DNA of 64,000 bases from Ciona savignyi (taxonomy: Eukaryota > Chordata > Ascidiacea > Phlebobranchia > Cionidae), in NCBI GenBank assembly GCA_000149265.1, contig CH003416.1, positions 515,388 through 579,387 of the forward strand, written 5' to 3'. Made by a program: the position numbers and the translations under genes. Below, piece after piece: positions 1 through 29,128 of this stretch; position 1 is the stretch's first letter, and every line of letters begins with the position of its first letter. Under the pieces are notes generated by a model. It worked only from the letters and a program-made list of their open reading frames with translations, had not been told where the DNA came from and did not search any database.

Positions 1-16363
<16,363 letters not shown>

Positions 16364-16369
<6 letters not shown>

Positions 16370-16380
16370 CTGAAGAATAC
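16364..16380 (-). promoter_or_regulatory. Splice acceptor 6 nt upstream of the R3HDM start codon
   Basis: Reading the minus strand, CTTCAG ends at 16370 and GTTAAC precedes the ATG at 16363. This is either the end of a 5'-UTR intron or a spliced-leader addition site. Confidence 0.5.
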
Positions 16381-18289
16381 AAAGTATTATTGAGTTCTAG
16401 GACAATCATTAATATATTATAACAAATTTTATCATCACAACAAAAACAAATTTTATCATCACAACCAATTCAATTTTCCTCGCATACGTTAAGTATTGTG
16501 TAAAGGCAAATAAAAACAAGCAAAGAATAAATATATGAAAACAAACCTTTAATCCTTTAAGACTCTCAAGTGAATAACGATATCCGAAATAACATTTCAG
16601 TTTTAACAGCACAAATGGAAAAAAAGGCAATTATACTTAAAAATTAAGTCATGACAAATCAAACCCAAGATTTCAATTTTCAAAGCTGACAAGCTGAAAA
16701 AGTGTGTCATTATAGCACTGTCACTTATTACGAAAAAAACAAACAAATACACTTTTAAACATTTTATTTTTTAAAATATTATTGCCGTTTTTTACAAAAT
16801 AGAAGTTTTTAACTTTTTAAGGTACAAAAAGCTGTTAAAAATAGGATTAAATCTTTGTGAAAGATGAAACTGGCACTGAAGTCGTGAAATGAAACAGTTT
16901 TAAAGAACAACCGGAAAATTTACAAATAAAAGTTTGTAATCATAAAACATATTTTCCCTTTTCTTTCATTATGCAACTTTAAGCAAAAAAAGCGATAATG
17001 AAGTTGATTGTGTGCTCAACTAATCTGAAATTTATTTGTAAAACCTAGCTCTATCCCTTAGCCAAAATGGTTGACATTAAAGTGTACGTTTAAAATGCTT
17101 GTTAGACAAAAATAATGGAATCATTAGACTGTTTTAATAAAGTAGTTTTCCTACATCTACGATATCGGCCCGCTACCAATTAAAACGTTCACACTGATTG
17201 ATAAAATTTTAAGCGGCTGTCTTTTTGTACATTACAATCAATTTTTTTGTTGAAAGTGTCCAAAATATATTAGAAAAATATTTGGGGTCAAAACCATTTT
17301 TGTTACGAAAAAAAAACCAAAATCTAAATCTATTTCTGACTCTAACAACACTTACCACAAACTTTTAGTAGGCAGGTAATCTCCGGTACCTTTATTACTA
17401 CAGGATCGCGAGGAGGATTAGGGTTCTAAGCGCTCCAAGTGGTCCTGTAGTAATTAAATGCACCCGGTAATCTCTAATATGATAGTTCACGTTAGGGATA
17501 ACAGTTAGTTTTTTTTTACTTTTTACAGTATTACTATGCAGTTTTCTTCTATTGTTTAATTGTAATGTGTCTGCTTGGTTATACTGCGCAATTTCCTTTT
17601 TGTTGCAGCTTGGTCATAGTACCTCACCTGAAAACGATTATACATTTTAATCGTTAACTAATTTGAAACGACAGATAGAGTAAAATAACTTTCCAGGGTG
17701 ATGCGACAATAGTGTAATGAAGAACTAATGCTTTATAACTTGCTATACCTTATTGAAAAATAACGTCATCTTTTTTAATTAATTGTAATCGATACGACAC
17801 TTTTTCGGCGTAACATTAGTCGGCGACTAAACCTACACTACGCGAGCGAACATCCCTGAACACAACGTTTGCTCAGCGTGTACTTTGTCTGGTTGAATTG
17901 TTTAGATGATATCCTTGTACGTGACATTTTACCCGCGCTTCAAAAACGGGTATTAGAAATAATTAAATTGCTCATGAACATAACCTTTAAAAAGAATTAA
18001 AATAGTAAGTTACCTATTTTAAATATTTTTTTTGAATAAATAAGTAAGCGATGTATAAACATTGGGTTGTTATTGACCATAATGTTGATTTTTTTATTCC
18101 ATCTAATCCTGTGGCAACGTAGACGCTCCGAAACGACTAAGTTTTGACGAATGGGGTAACTGAACCCAGAGGCTCAATAGCAATATTTTTATAGAATTTA
18201 ACACATTGCAATAGCTCTCATAACCTGATCTCCAAGTCAATAAAAAATTTCATTATTAAGTCAATATTGCTGATCCTATAAATGTTTTT
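16381..18289. other. 5' flank of the R3HDM gene
   Basis: No coding region is recognised. A 24-bp direct repeat (ACAAATTTTATCATCACA core) occurs twice at 16422-16463. A MITE lies at 17376-17475 and is listed separately. The promoter or a non-coding first exon of the R3HDM gene should be here, but no convincing core promoter is visible. Confidence 0.5.
17376..17475. mobile_element. Short MITE with TACTACAGGAT-type inverted ends
   Basis: The left end GGTACCTTTATTACTACAGG and the right end CCTGTAGTAATTAAATGCAC are inverted repeats around a roughly 40-bp core containing CGCTCCAAGTGG. The same ends and core words recur at 52688-52899. Confidence 0.6.
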
Positions 18290-18427
18290 CATGTCTGCAC
18301 GAGCGTTGGAACCTTTTCAAGGCAGCTATTTAATAAGTAACACACGGATTTCTCCTGTGTTACTTTTAACAAAAAGTACAGGGCATCAATAACTTAAGCT
18401 TCACTTCCTATTAAAAACTATGGTCAC

Positions 18428-18598
18428 ACTAGCGAGTCGGTTGTGTCCTTGGGCAAGGCACCTAACGGACATTGCCCGAACCCTATGATTTAATAGGTTC
18501 TGCCAAGTTGAAGGAACAAGTGTATCATACAAAACATACTGCAACTCCGGTAACTCGACGGTGGGCGCGAGGTGATCTAACGATAACCGTATGTTAAA
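18428..18598 (+). mobile_element. SINE fragment (body without tRNA-like head)
   Basis: Contains the body of the common SINE (GTCGGTTGTGTCCTTGG ... GTGGGCGCGAGGTGATC) directly upstream of a full copy in the same orientation. Confidence 0.7.
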
Positions 18599-18602
18599 AT
18601 AT

Positions 18603-18950
18603 CCGGCAGGTTAGTCTGGCGGTTAAGTGCGTCGCCTTTCAATCGAAAGATTGCAAGTGCGAAATTGGTCGCTAGCTAGTCGGTTGTGTCTTTGGGCAAG
18701 GCACTTTACGGACATTGCCTGACCCCAGCGGATTAATGGGTTTTACTTAATTGAAGGAACGAATGTATCAAATCCAACACACTGCAATAGCTCCGGTAAC
18801 CCGACGGTGGGCGCGAGGTGATCTGACGATTGCCCGTGTGTTAACCCCCTTGGTTTTCCCATTCACGGGGATAAACATGAATATTCTATCTTGACCCCCT
18901 TGTTATTTACATTCACGGGATAAAGATGGATATCATATTCCATCCTATTT
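18603..18950 (+). mobile_element. tRNA-derived SINE, with an extra tail fragment
   Basis: Starts CCGGCAGGTTAGTCTGGCGG. An A-box-like GGTTAAGTGCGTCGCC and a B-box-like GGTTGCAGGTGCGAAA motif (here slightly changed) form the pol III promoter, followed by a shared body ending in CACGGGGATAAACATGAATA at 18890. A second partial 3' tail (18891-18950) follows. It corresponds in position to the SINE at 40092-40341, so this insertion predates the inverted duplication. Confidence 0.75.
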
Positions 18951-19761
18951 TTAACAAACAAAAAATCATTATGGGGCGAAAGTTGCCATATAACCGAACA
19001 CTGAATGCTCTCTCTGGGGTAGGCGTCTAATTACCGTAGAAAAAGAGTGCGAATCTTCTAATTATACCATAACTGAAATAGCCTACACAAAAAAATAATA
19101 ATTACTAAGTTAGGAAACTAATAGTAGGCTACAGAGATTTACAACATAAACTATAACATAGCCTCATCTGTAGATGGCATATATAACCAAGAAATAGACG
19201 TCTCACGCGGGCGAAAATGGCATGTCACTCTCTTTTAGTGATGGTATTTAAATGAGTGTTTTACTGAGTAACAATGGTGGCGATTCCCCACTGTTTGTTT
19301 GGTTGAAAGCAGCATGGGCTATGCTACGAGCCGGTGTCCTCGTTTAGCTGTAAAGTTTTGTAATAGTGAAGCTGTGCTTCGTGCAATATAAGTGTTGATT
19401 GTGCATCTTCTAGCCGATGTGCTGACAAAAAGACCTCGATGTACGGAGGGATGCAAGGATTTAAGTTGCAAATCTAAACTTTAATTTTAAACAGTATAAA
19501 ATCTAAGACTTCCTGTGCAATTTGGCATCGTCTATTATTGGGTTTACGAGTTTGCTTGCCTGACTATGGCGTTCGGTAATTTGATTTCTTGAAATGGAAA
19601 TAGCGCAAGGCGGAAACCATTAACAACATTTCAATATGGTGGGACCAAAGTACATATTAAGCTTAACATGTTACCATACAATGAATTAAGATAATTTTCG
19701 ATTTTATTTCAAATAGCTTTAGGTGAATAACGTTTGTTCAGCACATGTGAAGATCACCAAA

Positions 19762-19947
19762 ATGGGAACAAATGTAAGGCGTTTTGGGCTACCTCATTTG
19801 CCATTTTCTTGGTGTACATACAATTTGCACTTGGGGATTGGACATCTTCAGTTGCAGAACTTGAAAATCTCATGACGAAAGAACCCGCTTTGATTACCTC
19901 ACTTTACAGATTTAGGAAGAGAAAACACAACTTAGTGAATTAGAAAG
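19762..19947 (+). pseudogene. Broken copy of P4HA-b exon 1
   Basis: Encodes the hallmark stretch VYIQFALGDWTSSVAELE and TKEPALIT, as in P4HA-b exon 1 at 38958-39142, and keeps the exon-end donor context AAAGGTTAGC. The reading frame from the conserved ATG (19762) does not stay in the homologous frame: indels lie in the signal-peptide part and again near the exon end (RFRKRKH replaces RFISLQKT). No other P4HA exons follow on the plus strand, so it cannot make an alpha subunit. It belongs to the left arm of the inverted duplication. Confidence 0.8.
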
Positions 19948-20548
19948 GTTAGCATAGCAGAGGATATTCAAGTTTAGAATATGATATAAGATAGTATCTC
20001 TATTCAAGTCTATTTTATTCGCCTTGAAATTCACCATCGATTTGAAATGGATTTAAAAGTTTAGCTGATTTATGTACGTGGTAAAAGGGTACTATATAGG
20101 ATATAGTAAGTTATGATTTTTATATTTTAACGGACTTCTCGTGCTAACTTGCGGTATGCAGAGTGTCCTATTATAACTTTCTTAGTTTATCCTATCGTCA
20201 CTTTTAAAGTGAACAATCTCACCAATTCCGAAATATCGGCTATTATAGAATAACCGGTGCCAAATATTCGCTATACTGCAATCGTGCTTATATTCTTAGG
20301 TCTTTTGGGAATTTCTCTCTGGCGCAATTTATTCAGAATTTGCCGCTGTAGATACAAACCACATTATCTAACAACACCAGAATATTTTACTGGATTGGAC
20401 ATTTTTTCCTTGTTATATAAAGCATAAGATTTACTAATCACTACTTTCTCTGGAATTTAATAAATGTGGATTTCCCAGAAGAGGGTTTAAGATAGGTTTG
20501 CGTCATACCCAGCATTTTTGTTGGTATTCACATATTGTATATATTTGT

Positions 20549-20792
20549 CCGGCCGGTTAGTCTGGCGGTTATGCGTCGCCTTTCAATCAAAAGGTTGCAG
20601 GTGCGAAATTGGTCGCTAGCTAGACGGTTGTGTCCTTGGACAAGGCACTTTGAAGGAACGTGTCTATCATATACAACACACTGCAATAGCTCTGGTAACC
20701 CGACGGTGGGCGTGAGGTGATCTGACGATTGCCCGTGTGTTAAACCCCTTGTTTTTCCCATTTACGGGGATAAACATAAAAATCCTATTCTA
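20549..20792 (+). mobile_element. tRNA-derived SINE with internal deletion
   Basis: Starts CCGGCCGGTTAGTCTGGCGG and ends near TAAACATAAAAATCCTATTC. It lacks about 45 bases of the body: CAAGGCACTT runs straight into TGAAGGAACG. Confidence 0.75.
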
Positions 20793-21107
20793 GAGCTCAA
20801 TTTTGAACAGATAACCCCCTTTTTGGTCTGTTTTTACTGTAACCAATTTTGTATGGATTATTGCTTACGTTGTTAACTTCATGTTATAATGCTTAGTACA
20901 GTATTAGAATGTTGGTCCGTTGCGTACGTGACAAAGAGAGGAAATATCATCTTAAAGTATTCGTACAGAATTCTGGTGAAATTAAAAGGAAATAAACCAT
21001 GCTGTATATTACGTGGTAATTTATTGCACGATTCTGGCGTGAGAGCAAAAAATATTCCGCACCTTTCAAACAAAAACGATCCAAAACGAAATAAGTAGTT
21101 TAAGTAT

Positions 21108-24100
21108 TTAGAATATTCTGTTGTCTGCATTTCGGTCCAGCTTGCATTGCCTATGAAACGACTCACCAAGTTCTCTGATCCATTTATTGCTGGCTGCAAA
21201 ACAATATTTATTTCATTAAGACGATAGTATATTGTTAACGTTAGGTTGGGATATTCTTGATTTAAACCAGTGAATGGTAAACGCAAGAACATAATGACAC
21301 GTAGGCAATCGTCACGTTTTGTCGTCCCCAATAACGAAATGTCGTATAGCTAATAGTATATTGAGAAAAAGTGACGATTTTACTGTTTTAGTCCAACCTT
21401 TTAATCTATATCCAAGTAAATATCCAACCAAGCAAAAGGCTAATTTCAATCCAACCAACTTTCGGCTGGGTGAACACATAAACAGACTGCGCAATGTGAC
21501 TGGATGACTGCTATAGCTTAAATCCCAAATACTTTTAATAAATTGCTTAATATACAACTGCAGCAAACCAACTATTCACACAAACACTTCCTGTTACCAC
21601 AACTTACCCCATTTGTTTCCAATTATAACTGGACAAGCTCCATGAAATGTACGAATATCTATATCGCCAGACGGATACATGTTGTACCAAAACACAGCGC
21701 TTCCTTTAATCGGTTTTGCAGCCACTCCTGCCGTAACAAATGCGGTGCCTCCACCTTCCTCTACCTCGCTTAACTGTGATGGATTAGCAAGTAAGCATTG
21801 CAACAGTATGCTCCTTATTGTATACTTTAATGTATTACGAAAGAAGGATACTATGTTTCATTAAAAAAAACATTAATACTTTGCATGTCAGACCAACAAA
21901 TCACTAATGTTAATTAAATAACTTACATATATAAGAAATGTTGCAATCCTTTCACCATCGGGGTGATCGTACATCCGCTTTCGATGATCGTCCTCCTATA
22001 TAATATAATAATTGTGGAAAAGACTTTGAATAAAGTTGCACATTTGAATAAAGTTGTGTTACTGACCGAAGCTACATCTAGATGTGGTGGGTATTCTCCT
22101 CCAACACCGTAGTTTGCAACCTGAAATGACAATAACAACCTATTGTAGCTTCCACTTAAAGATTATCCATTGATGCTGTATTGCACATTTGCCATGAAAA
22201 TAACTCTGCACTTGCAAATATTGTAAAGTATTTTATTTCTATGTGGTTTAAATTCCCTGCATTCTTGAACACTCGCCGATGTTACGCTATTGCCTTGTTT
22301 CGTTGATTACTTAATTGCCTGCTTTTCTGTATATTTGGTTGTACCGTTTCGCTTTAAGTTAGCTACGAGTTGTGGAGTTGAGAGTGGTGTGAATAAATTG
22401 TGCTAAAACGCAACAATTTCAACATCATTTGTAAATTGTTCAGATTATCATTCAACAAAACCTATTATAGATATTCCCTTAATTTATAACATAGCCAATG
22501 GTCAAAATTACAGCAACTCTTAGTTTCAATACCAAGTTGGCACTGACCTGCAATTCTTCAGTTGTGTTCATAGACAATCCAGTTATTTCAGATATTCGTC
22601 GAGTTAACTTGGCAATGACTGGACCACTTGTATCATTGAGCCACGATACTTTGGTAATTCTGTATGCTGCTTTTTGGAAAACCTCACTGTCTCCTTTGTC
22701 TTCAAAGTGAATGGCACGGAAAAGCTGTAAAAGCATATTTTACATCATTTTTGTAAAAAAAACTTTTGATATAAGATTCTTAATATGTTCTTAAAATAAT
22801 TTTTAAGATCCTTATAAATTTGGATAATGTTTTACTGGTGCAGATAGAGGTTACTTCAAACACCAAGTGTGTGAGTATCAATTCTAAATAATCAGACATA
22901 AATATAGAATTTTACGATGATTAATATACATATAAAAACCGGAAATTTATCATCAATATATTTTTATAAATTCATAGAAACACAAGCTCACTGAAATTAG
23001 TAGTCAGTCTACTTAACGCCTTATATAAAAAAGGAATAGTTAATCAAGTTAAAACTTATGAGATGTAAGTAAAAACAATTAAATATGGACTGGTCAATTT
23101 AAAGATTAGTGCCAGGAATTTAAAAGAACTTATTAAAAAGCATAGTTTTTAACCCGTTTTTAAGCAGAAAATATTAGCTATTGTAGTGCACACATCTGAA
23201 ATATAGTTCCTTAACTGAACATCAAGGGACCTATGAGTTTGTGCTTGCCGAAACAAAACTGTAATACAGAAGTTGAAACTTAGAATACATACTCTTTGTA
23301 TCAAACATACCTTTTATGGTTAGGGCTCTGCTTACATAAATATGAATATATAGCACACAAAATGTGTTTACAAATGTGTTGGTTAAAAACACATGGATGA
23401 AACTTTCGAGACACATTTATCACATTTCCTATAACAGCACTGTACTCAATGGTGTTTTAAATCATGTGCTATGAACTAAATTTATAATATATTTCCAACC
23501 AAGCAAATCTACAATAATAATTTATACTCAAATAAATTTTAAAAACATGAATTGATAGCTAAAACGACATCACCTGTTCTTTTAAATTAAAAAATGTTAA
23601 ACATTTTAGCTAACTTCACATTTACAAATTAACAATTCCCACCATTGGGTATTTAGAAACCTTAGGAGGATTCGGGCAGTATACTAGTATACTGCTTAAA
23701 CAAATAATTTTATTGCCCTATGATAGGACTTAAATAGAAGCTATTAAATTATATATGACCACATCCATTAATAAGTTTACACATCCCTTATTGAGATAGA
23801 TACCACACATTAACCTTAGTACTAAAAGAATGATTTACTCTATAAAACTAAAATAAAAAATCTACCCGTGGTTTTGCCAGTTTCTTTATCTTATCCACTT
23901 CTGCACTGGTAATGACATCATAGAACTGAACAATGTGAGGGGAATCCCACAGCTCTTCAACTTTTACCGGGTTAAACATCAGCCAGGGATTTCCATTGTT
24001 GGTATGAAGGTAACAGTGAAGTTTTCTTTCCCACATGTTTCGGCTGCAAAAATGTTCAAAAATAAATTACCTTCAGGACCGTTAATAAAATTCTCAGCTT

Positions 24101-27100
24101 AAACATTGGTTGAAGGAAATTGACTACGAAGAGCAAAAGTAGGTATATTTGGGATTTTACGAGCTGCCTGATTGAATTAAAACGATTGACTTATTTAAAT
24201 GTCCAATGTTCCACCAAACAGGATCAAAGTACACCAAAGATGCAATGCTAGAATCATTTTTTCATCCAGGCTTAATCTCAATCACGAAATATAAATATTG
24301 GTGCCTGGTGACTAGCAGTTACACCAGACTTGATTTCCATATCACATAGTTGCGCCAATGTGTATGGCACGTGTTTCTCCAATGCAGAGGACTAGGAGCT
24401 CAGTGGGTGTACTGTAGTAATGATGTAATTTTTCAATAACCTTATTCTGGGGAAACTAGGTTGTTGGGTCATTTTTATATTCAGAATGTAACCAATATAT
24501 AGGTAATTTTTAATATAATATTTTAACTGATCTTTTTAACTCACAGTGATTTTTAATAAATTTAAATTTTTGCATATTGGGCCAGAATTAAAACAAATCC
24601 TAAAGTACAACATTTCTGTAGTTGTACATTTAAGGTTTCCAATAAACAAACACATTTTATATTATATGTTCACCCATTTGTGATTGGGTTTTACTCACTA
24701 TTTTCACATCACCCCTGCACACTTTAGGAAACTTTGAATTTGCAGAAAATTTATATGACTTGTCATCCGAAGAAATTTGTGCCTTTGTCGCAACGATTGC
24801 CCCTCGCCTATAAAATGTAATTTATTTATTTTCTGTTGTTCATAAGAAATGCAAAACGACTGCTCACCGAAAGAAAATCAAGTTTGCGCGGTTTCTTAAA
24901 TCAAGTAAATCTGTTTTGTTGTATGCATCATCATAAACTTCACTCAATCCCTGAGGTTAAATTAAACAGCATTCAGTAAAAAAAATAATTTATTGTATTA
25001 GTGATTACAATACAGAAAAATCATATTGTACGTCGTCCTATGAAAAATCCGAACAGCATACTAACAAAATCAGCAATCAAATTCTGCATACACACTGTTC
25101 GGGTACTACAGTTATTTTAGTGTGTTGTATATGAATATAACAATCCTTTAGATTTAGCAATCCATATTTCACTGCCTGTAGGCAATGCACTCACCTATTG
25201 TACGCCGTTCTATGAAAAATCCGAAAAGCATAATAACAAAATCAGCAATCAAATTCTGCATACACACTGTTCGGGTACTATTGTACGCCGTTCTATGAAA
25301 AATCCGAAAAGCATAATAACAAAATCAGCAATCAAATTCTGCATACACACTGTTCGGGTACTACAGTTATTTTAGTGTGTTGTATATGAATATAACAATC
25401 CTTTAGATTTAGCAATCCATATTTCACTGCCTGTAGGCAATGCACTCACCTAAGTGACTGTCTAGCTAGCATCATGTTTCGCACCCATAAATTTAGTTAA
25501 TCTGACTTAGTTATAATACACAATTGTTCGTGAATTTACCAACAGCCACTTATATTTTAATAATATTTTTAGTACTTATTATGTTATAAACTTTACATAT
25601 TGGTATAATTTGTAGATATTTTTCTTTGTAAAACATCCATTTTTTATAATGATGTTAAATCAAAAAGTAAGCAGTTGTATAACAACATATGCTTACCATT
25701 TTACACAATTGTAAGTATTCCTCAGCATGTGCCTTGCTAAAATTTTGCTTTCCTTCTTCAAATCTTTGCAAAGAAAATTGCATCCAATGTGTGCAGGGAT
25801 CATACAAACCGCCATTAAAAGCTGCCTTGCCAATGTGATAACATTCATCTGTCGTTAACTTTTTCAAGGAATTGTGACCTAAACAAAACATTAAGTCTAA
25901 TGCAACAATGATAACAAGACATCACTGATTAATATATTTAAATAATTTATAATAAATGTGTAAAATATTTTATGTCAAAAGGTATAGTATTTCACTTCTA
26001 TTAACTGGCCTTGCCCTTGTTTTAAGGAAATCTTGGGAATTTTACCTTGCATGTTATTTTTTTTACATATGCAAACACATTAAAAATACACCCTTTTCAC
26101 CTGAGATATTTCCTTCCGCTATGTCGCTTGTGTTCAGATTATATGTATCTTGAATTCTCAATATTCCTTCAGCACTTCCTTTAATGTCTTCTTCTTTTGG
26201 AAACAGTCGGGTGGCATTTTTAATGACTTTGTGGATTTTTGTACCTAGATGTTGCAATATATGAATGTGTGAACAAAATTGTTTTTGGATTTAATTTGCT
26301 GTTTTAAATCAAGAAAAGTCCAACACATAAATATATAAACTGGCACCTCAAAAATTATATTTAAATAATGCATGTAAGATATCTATTCTTACACATATAA
26401 ATTAATACTATGAGCTATGACAATTACTATTACAAAACAATCGGTTTTCTCACCAGTCCTATTGAACCGGTCTAGCAACTGATTGACCTCAGTCCATTGT
26501 GTTGCGAACCTCTTAATCAGATGATACTGGTTGATTGGATGTATGATATATTCTTCTTTGTTTGCCGATACCTTGTCTGCTATTTCGCTTAATTCATCAG
26601 CATACCTATTAAAAAATGTAAACTATATAGTCAAGGAGGATAAGTTCCCCAAGGTAAGGAAAAACTGGATTAATTTAATTAAAATTGTATTTTTTCGCGT
26701 TACACATCTTTAACTTGCCCAAAAATTTAAAATGACTATTTCTTTCCTATCCAGAAATATCGTCGATGTTGCCTAAACTGCTCAAAAATATGCCTCCTTT
26801 TTTACATTATTTTCGATCGGGGGAATTTCCCTTGGTGAGTTTTATAAAATAAAAGGGCGTTTTTGCAACTCACCACATACGTACCTGCCACGAGCGTAGA
26901 AAAAAGGAAAGTAAAGAAAAAAGAAGTAAAATCAAAATATGTTTCCTTCAAAAGGAACCAATAAATATACTGCAATTACTGTATTATACATTCTGCTTAT
27001 GTGGACCGTTCACAGTCTGTTCACAGATATTTCACATACAAAAACGGTCCTAGTGACGATCCTATCAAGGGATCGAAACTTGCCCAAACCCTAAAAAAAC

Positions 27101-27541
27101 TCGATCGCTCTGGTGGTACCAAAAAATGGCCGATAGATTGATTGAGCAACATTATCTAAACAAATTAAAATTCTCTATATACCACACTGCAAGAGCTTCG
27201 CCTAATCGACCAGTTAAAACTGAACTCGTCACCAACCCAGAAAACACTGAAACCTAGCCCGGTAACAAAATATTGCAGTGAAGGTAAGTAAAAAAGTATT
27301 TCAGAACTATAAATACTCCATTATGATTGGTCGAAACTTTTTTATTTGGATTTATTACTTACGTTTTCAGTTTTAGTAAAATTTCCATTTTAGCTTTAAT
27401 ATAATTTTGTAAAGTTGGAGCTAGCAGCGATTCATGGCGTACAAGGTCTATTATTTGCTCCATTGACGAAAACCACTCAGCCTGAACTTTAATACTGGAT
27501 ATCAGGAGCACCGATAGTACACAAAGTAACTTTAAATACAT
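21108..27541 (-). CDS. P4HA: Prolyl 4-hydroxylase subunit alpha, copy a
   Basis: Twelve exons: 27363-27541, 26454-26605, 26101-26244, 25697-25878, 24868-24950, 24699-24807, 23866-24043, 22548-22724, 22067-22120, 21927-21995, 21608-21773, 21108-21193. The product, about 525 aa, would hydroxylate proline in collagen X-Pro-Gly repeats in the ER lumen as an alpha2beta2 enzyme with PDI. The start has a signal peptide (LLCVLSVLLISSIKVQA, then EW). The N-terminal dimerisation/peptide-binding domain includes HLIKRFATQW and LRIQDTYNLNT. The catalytic domain keeps the iron ligands His and Asp in PPHLDVA, the distal His in TFHGACP and the 2-oxoglutarate Lys in GNKW. The last exon (NKWIREL ... FHRQC) matches vertebrate C-termini. 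Exon 7 is 178 nt, one base more than the flanking phases allow, so the gene has either a sequence error or a lesion. Exon 5 is poorly conserved. It is a tandem paralogue of copy b. Confidence 0.92.
23225..23425. repeat. Diverged end of the inverted-repeat element family
   Basis: CATAAATATGAATATATAGC and TGTGTTGGTTAAAAACACAT resemble the right end of the element at 34072-36605. It sits in intron 7 of P4HA-a and is strongly diverged. Confidence 0.4.
25024..25452 (-). repeat. A-B-A-A-B tandem repeat in P4HA-a intron 4, with splice-like unit ends
   Basis: An 84-base unit (A) occurs at about 25025-25108, 25197-25280 and 25281-25362. An 88-base unit (B) occurs at 25109-25196 and 25363-25451. On the minus strand unit A is bounded by a CTGTAG acceptor-like end and an ATAGGTGAGT donor-like end, and unit B looks like a minimal intron. 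One frame of A is fully open (containing MQNLIADFV and MLFGFFI), but in the phase set by P4HA exon 4 it meets a stop after 11 codons. Confidence 0.75.
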
Positions 27542-28204
27542 TATTGAACGAACAGTTTTCTTTACTAGAGAACAAACATAACCTGAGAAATTATTTCAAC
27601 ATATATATACATATAAATACTAAATTAACCTCAGGCCAGTCAAACAAAATTGGTACGCAATTAAATTAATAAGTTGAAAGGCTTTCAGTTAGTTATATCA
27701 CTTTTCATGGCCAGAAAGTTCGTTTTCCTGTGCGTCATACAGTTAAATAAACTTTACGCTATGTATTGGACTATCCACTAATTTATGCCTTCAGTCATCC
27801 ACCAATGGAAAGCGAAATTTACATATCTGCTGTAAAGCACACTGCTGAGTAACCGGGATGCAATAGTATGACATTACCATATGCGATATTATTTTCCGGT
27901 TTCTTTTTGAGGATATTTACGAAACAACTAATATTACTTGGGCTAATTTTTATACTGTGTTTTAGCTGAGGTATAGATACTGATAATGCCGGCTTTCTGT
28001 TTTTCTTTGTAAACCTTTACACGGGTGTATAATCTTATGGTCGGCTTAAAACACCATACTTGTTGAAAAACTCACGGAGAAAACTATAATCTGCAGCAAA
28101 TTAAATGTTTGTATTAATACTGTTAATACTTAATTAAATATCAACGTGTTAAAAAATGCGTGAACAAACTAATAAAATTTTCCCTCTATTTAGACAAATA
28201 ACAT

Positions 28205-28360
28205 GCTCGTCATTTAAGACAACCTGAATATAACTGTTCTGTTGAGCAGACTGTTAATCAGCTGAATTGTTTCCTGTGGAGCGTTGTCTAACTCCTAGAA
28301 TCCTGGAGAAATACAGGAAAAGACTTTAGGGAGGATTTAGTATGCATCTGTTCAGTTACG
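28205..28360 (+). repeat. Inverted-repeat arm (partner 31325-31480)
   Basis: Contains CTGTTCTGTTGAGCAGACTG, CTCCTAGAATCCTGGAG and AAATACAGGAAA in the order found on the opposite strand at 31325-31480. The 3 kb between the arms has no recognisable transposase. Confidence 0.65.
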
Positions 28361-28817
28361 TGAAAATTATTGCTTATATTTTGTCCATCACCGAGGAACA
28401 GAAATCACTGTACAAGTTAAATATTACCGTGAGTTTGCTAAACCAGCCGAAACATACAGAAAAACTAGTTACACAGCACCTTGTAACTCAGAAGAACATG
28501 AATATTTATCTAAAATGAATTTACGTCATTATGATTTGTTATGTCTTGTATGTTGCTACACGATATTTTACTGGTAAGTTACAAACACATAAATATCCGA
28601 CAGAATAAAAACTCGTTTGTGATACAGCACTTAAATTTTGCATGAAAAGTGGGAAAGAAAGGTTACAGTCACGTAACGAAGCAAGTTCCTAAACGTGTAC
28701 GCCAGCTGAAATGTTGTTTATCAAAGCCTGCCGCTTGCTTATCTGTGTTTTGTAGACATTTAGAAGAAACCTAAACCCACAGTTTTAATGGACTAAACAG
28801 AAATATGTAGCAATATA

Positions 28818-29000
28818 GGATAGGATATTCATGTTTATTCCCATAAATGGGAAACCTATGGGTCTAACACACGAGCAATCGTCAGATCACCTCGCGCCCA
28901 ACGTCGGGTTAACGGATCTATTGCAGTATGTTGTATATGATACACAAGTAGCTAGCCACCAGTTTCGAATCTCTAATCTTTCGATTCAAGGCGTTGCAAA
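28818..29000 (-). mobile_element. SINE, diverged and shortened
   Basis: Begins at the pentamer tail AGGATAGGATATTCATG and runs through the shared GATCACCTCGCGCCCA block into a decayed tRNA-like head with most of the middle missing. Confidence 0.7.
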
Positions 29001-29128
29001 TCTTGAAAAATAGCTTAAACTATAAATATTTGTTTTAAAATACTGGCTGTGACAGACAGGCTCGACACATACCGAAAAACATTTATCGAGTCGGTTTGAA
29101 ATTATAAGAAATTTTAGAAAACATAGAT

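Larger units (their letters stand above)
18290..20000 (+). repeat. Left arm of an inverted duplication (copy of P4HA-b 5' flank plus exon 1)
   Basis: Read forward, this stretch matches the complement of about 38935-40440 in order: the ACTTTTAACAAAAAGTACAG block, a SINE, the GCGTCTAATTACCGTAGAAA block, the GGTATTTAAATGAGTG block, the ATGTACGGAGG block, exon 1 and the start of intron 1. A SINE 5' fragment at 18428-18598 has no counterpart in the other arm. Matching stops just after the AGTTTAGAATATGATATAAG block of intron 1. Confidence 0.8.

Noticed and set aside
20879-21331. 150-codon open frame on the minus strand
   Set aside because: It overlaps the real last exon of P4HA-a (21108-21193) in a different frame and has no recognisable domain.
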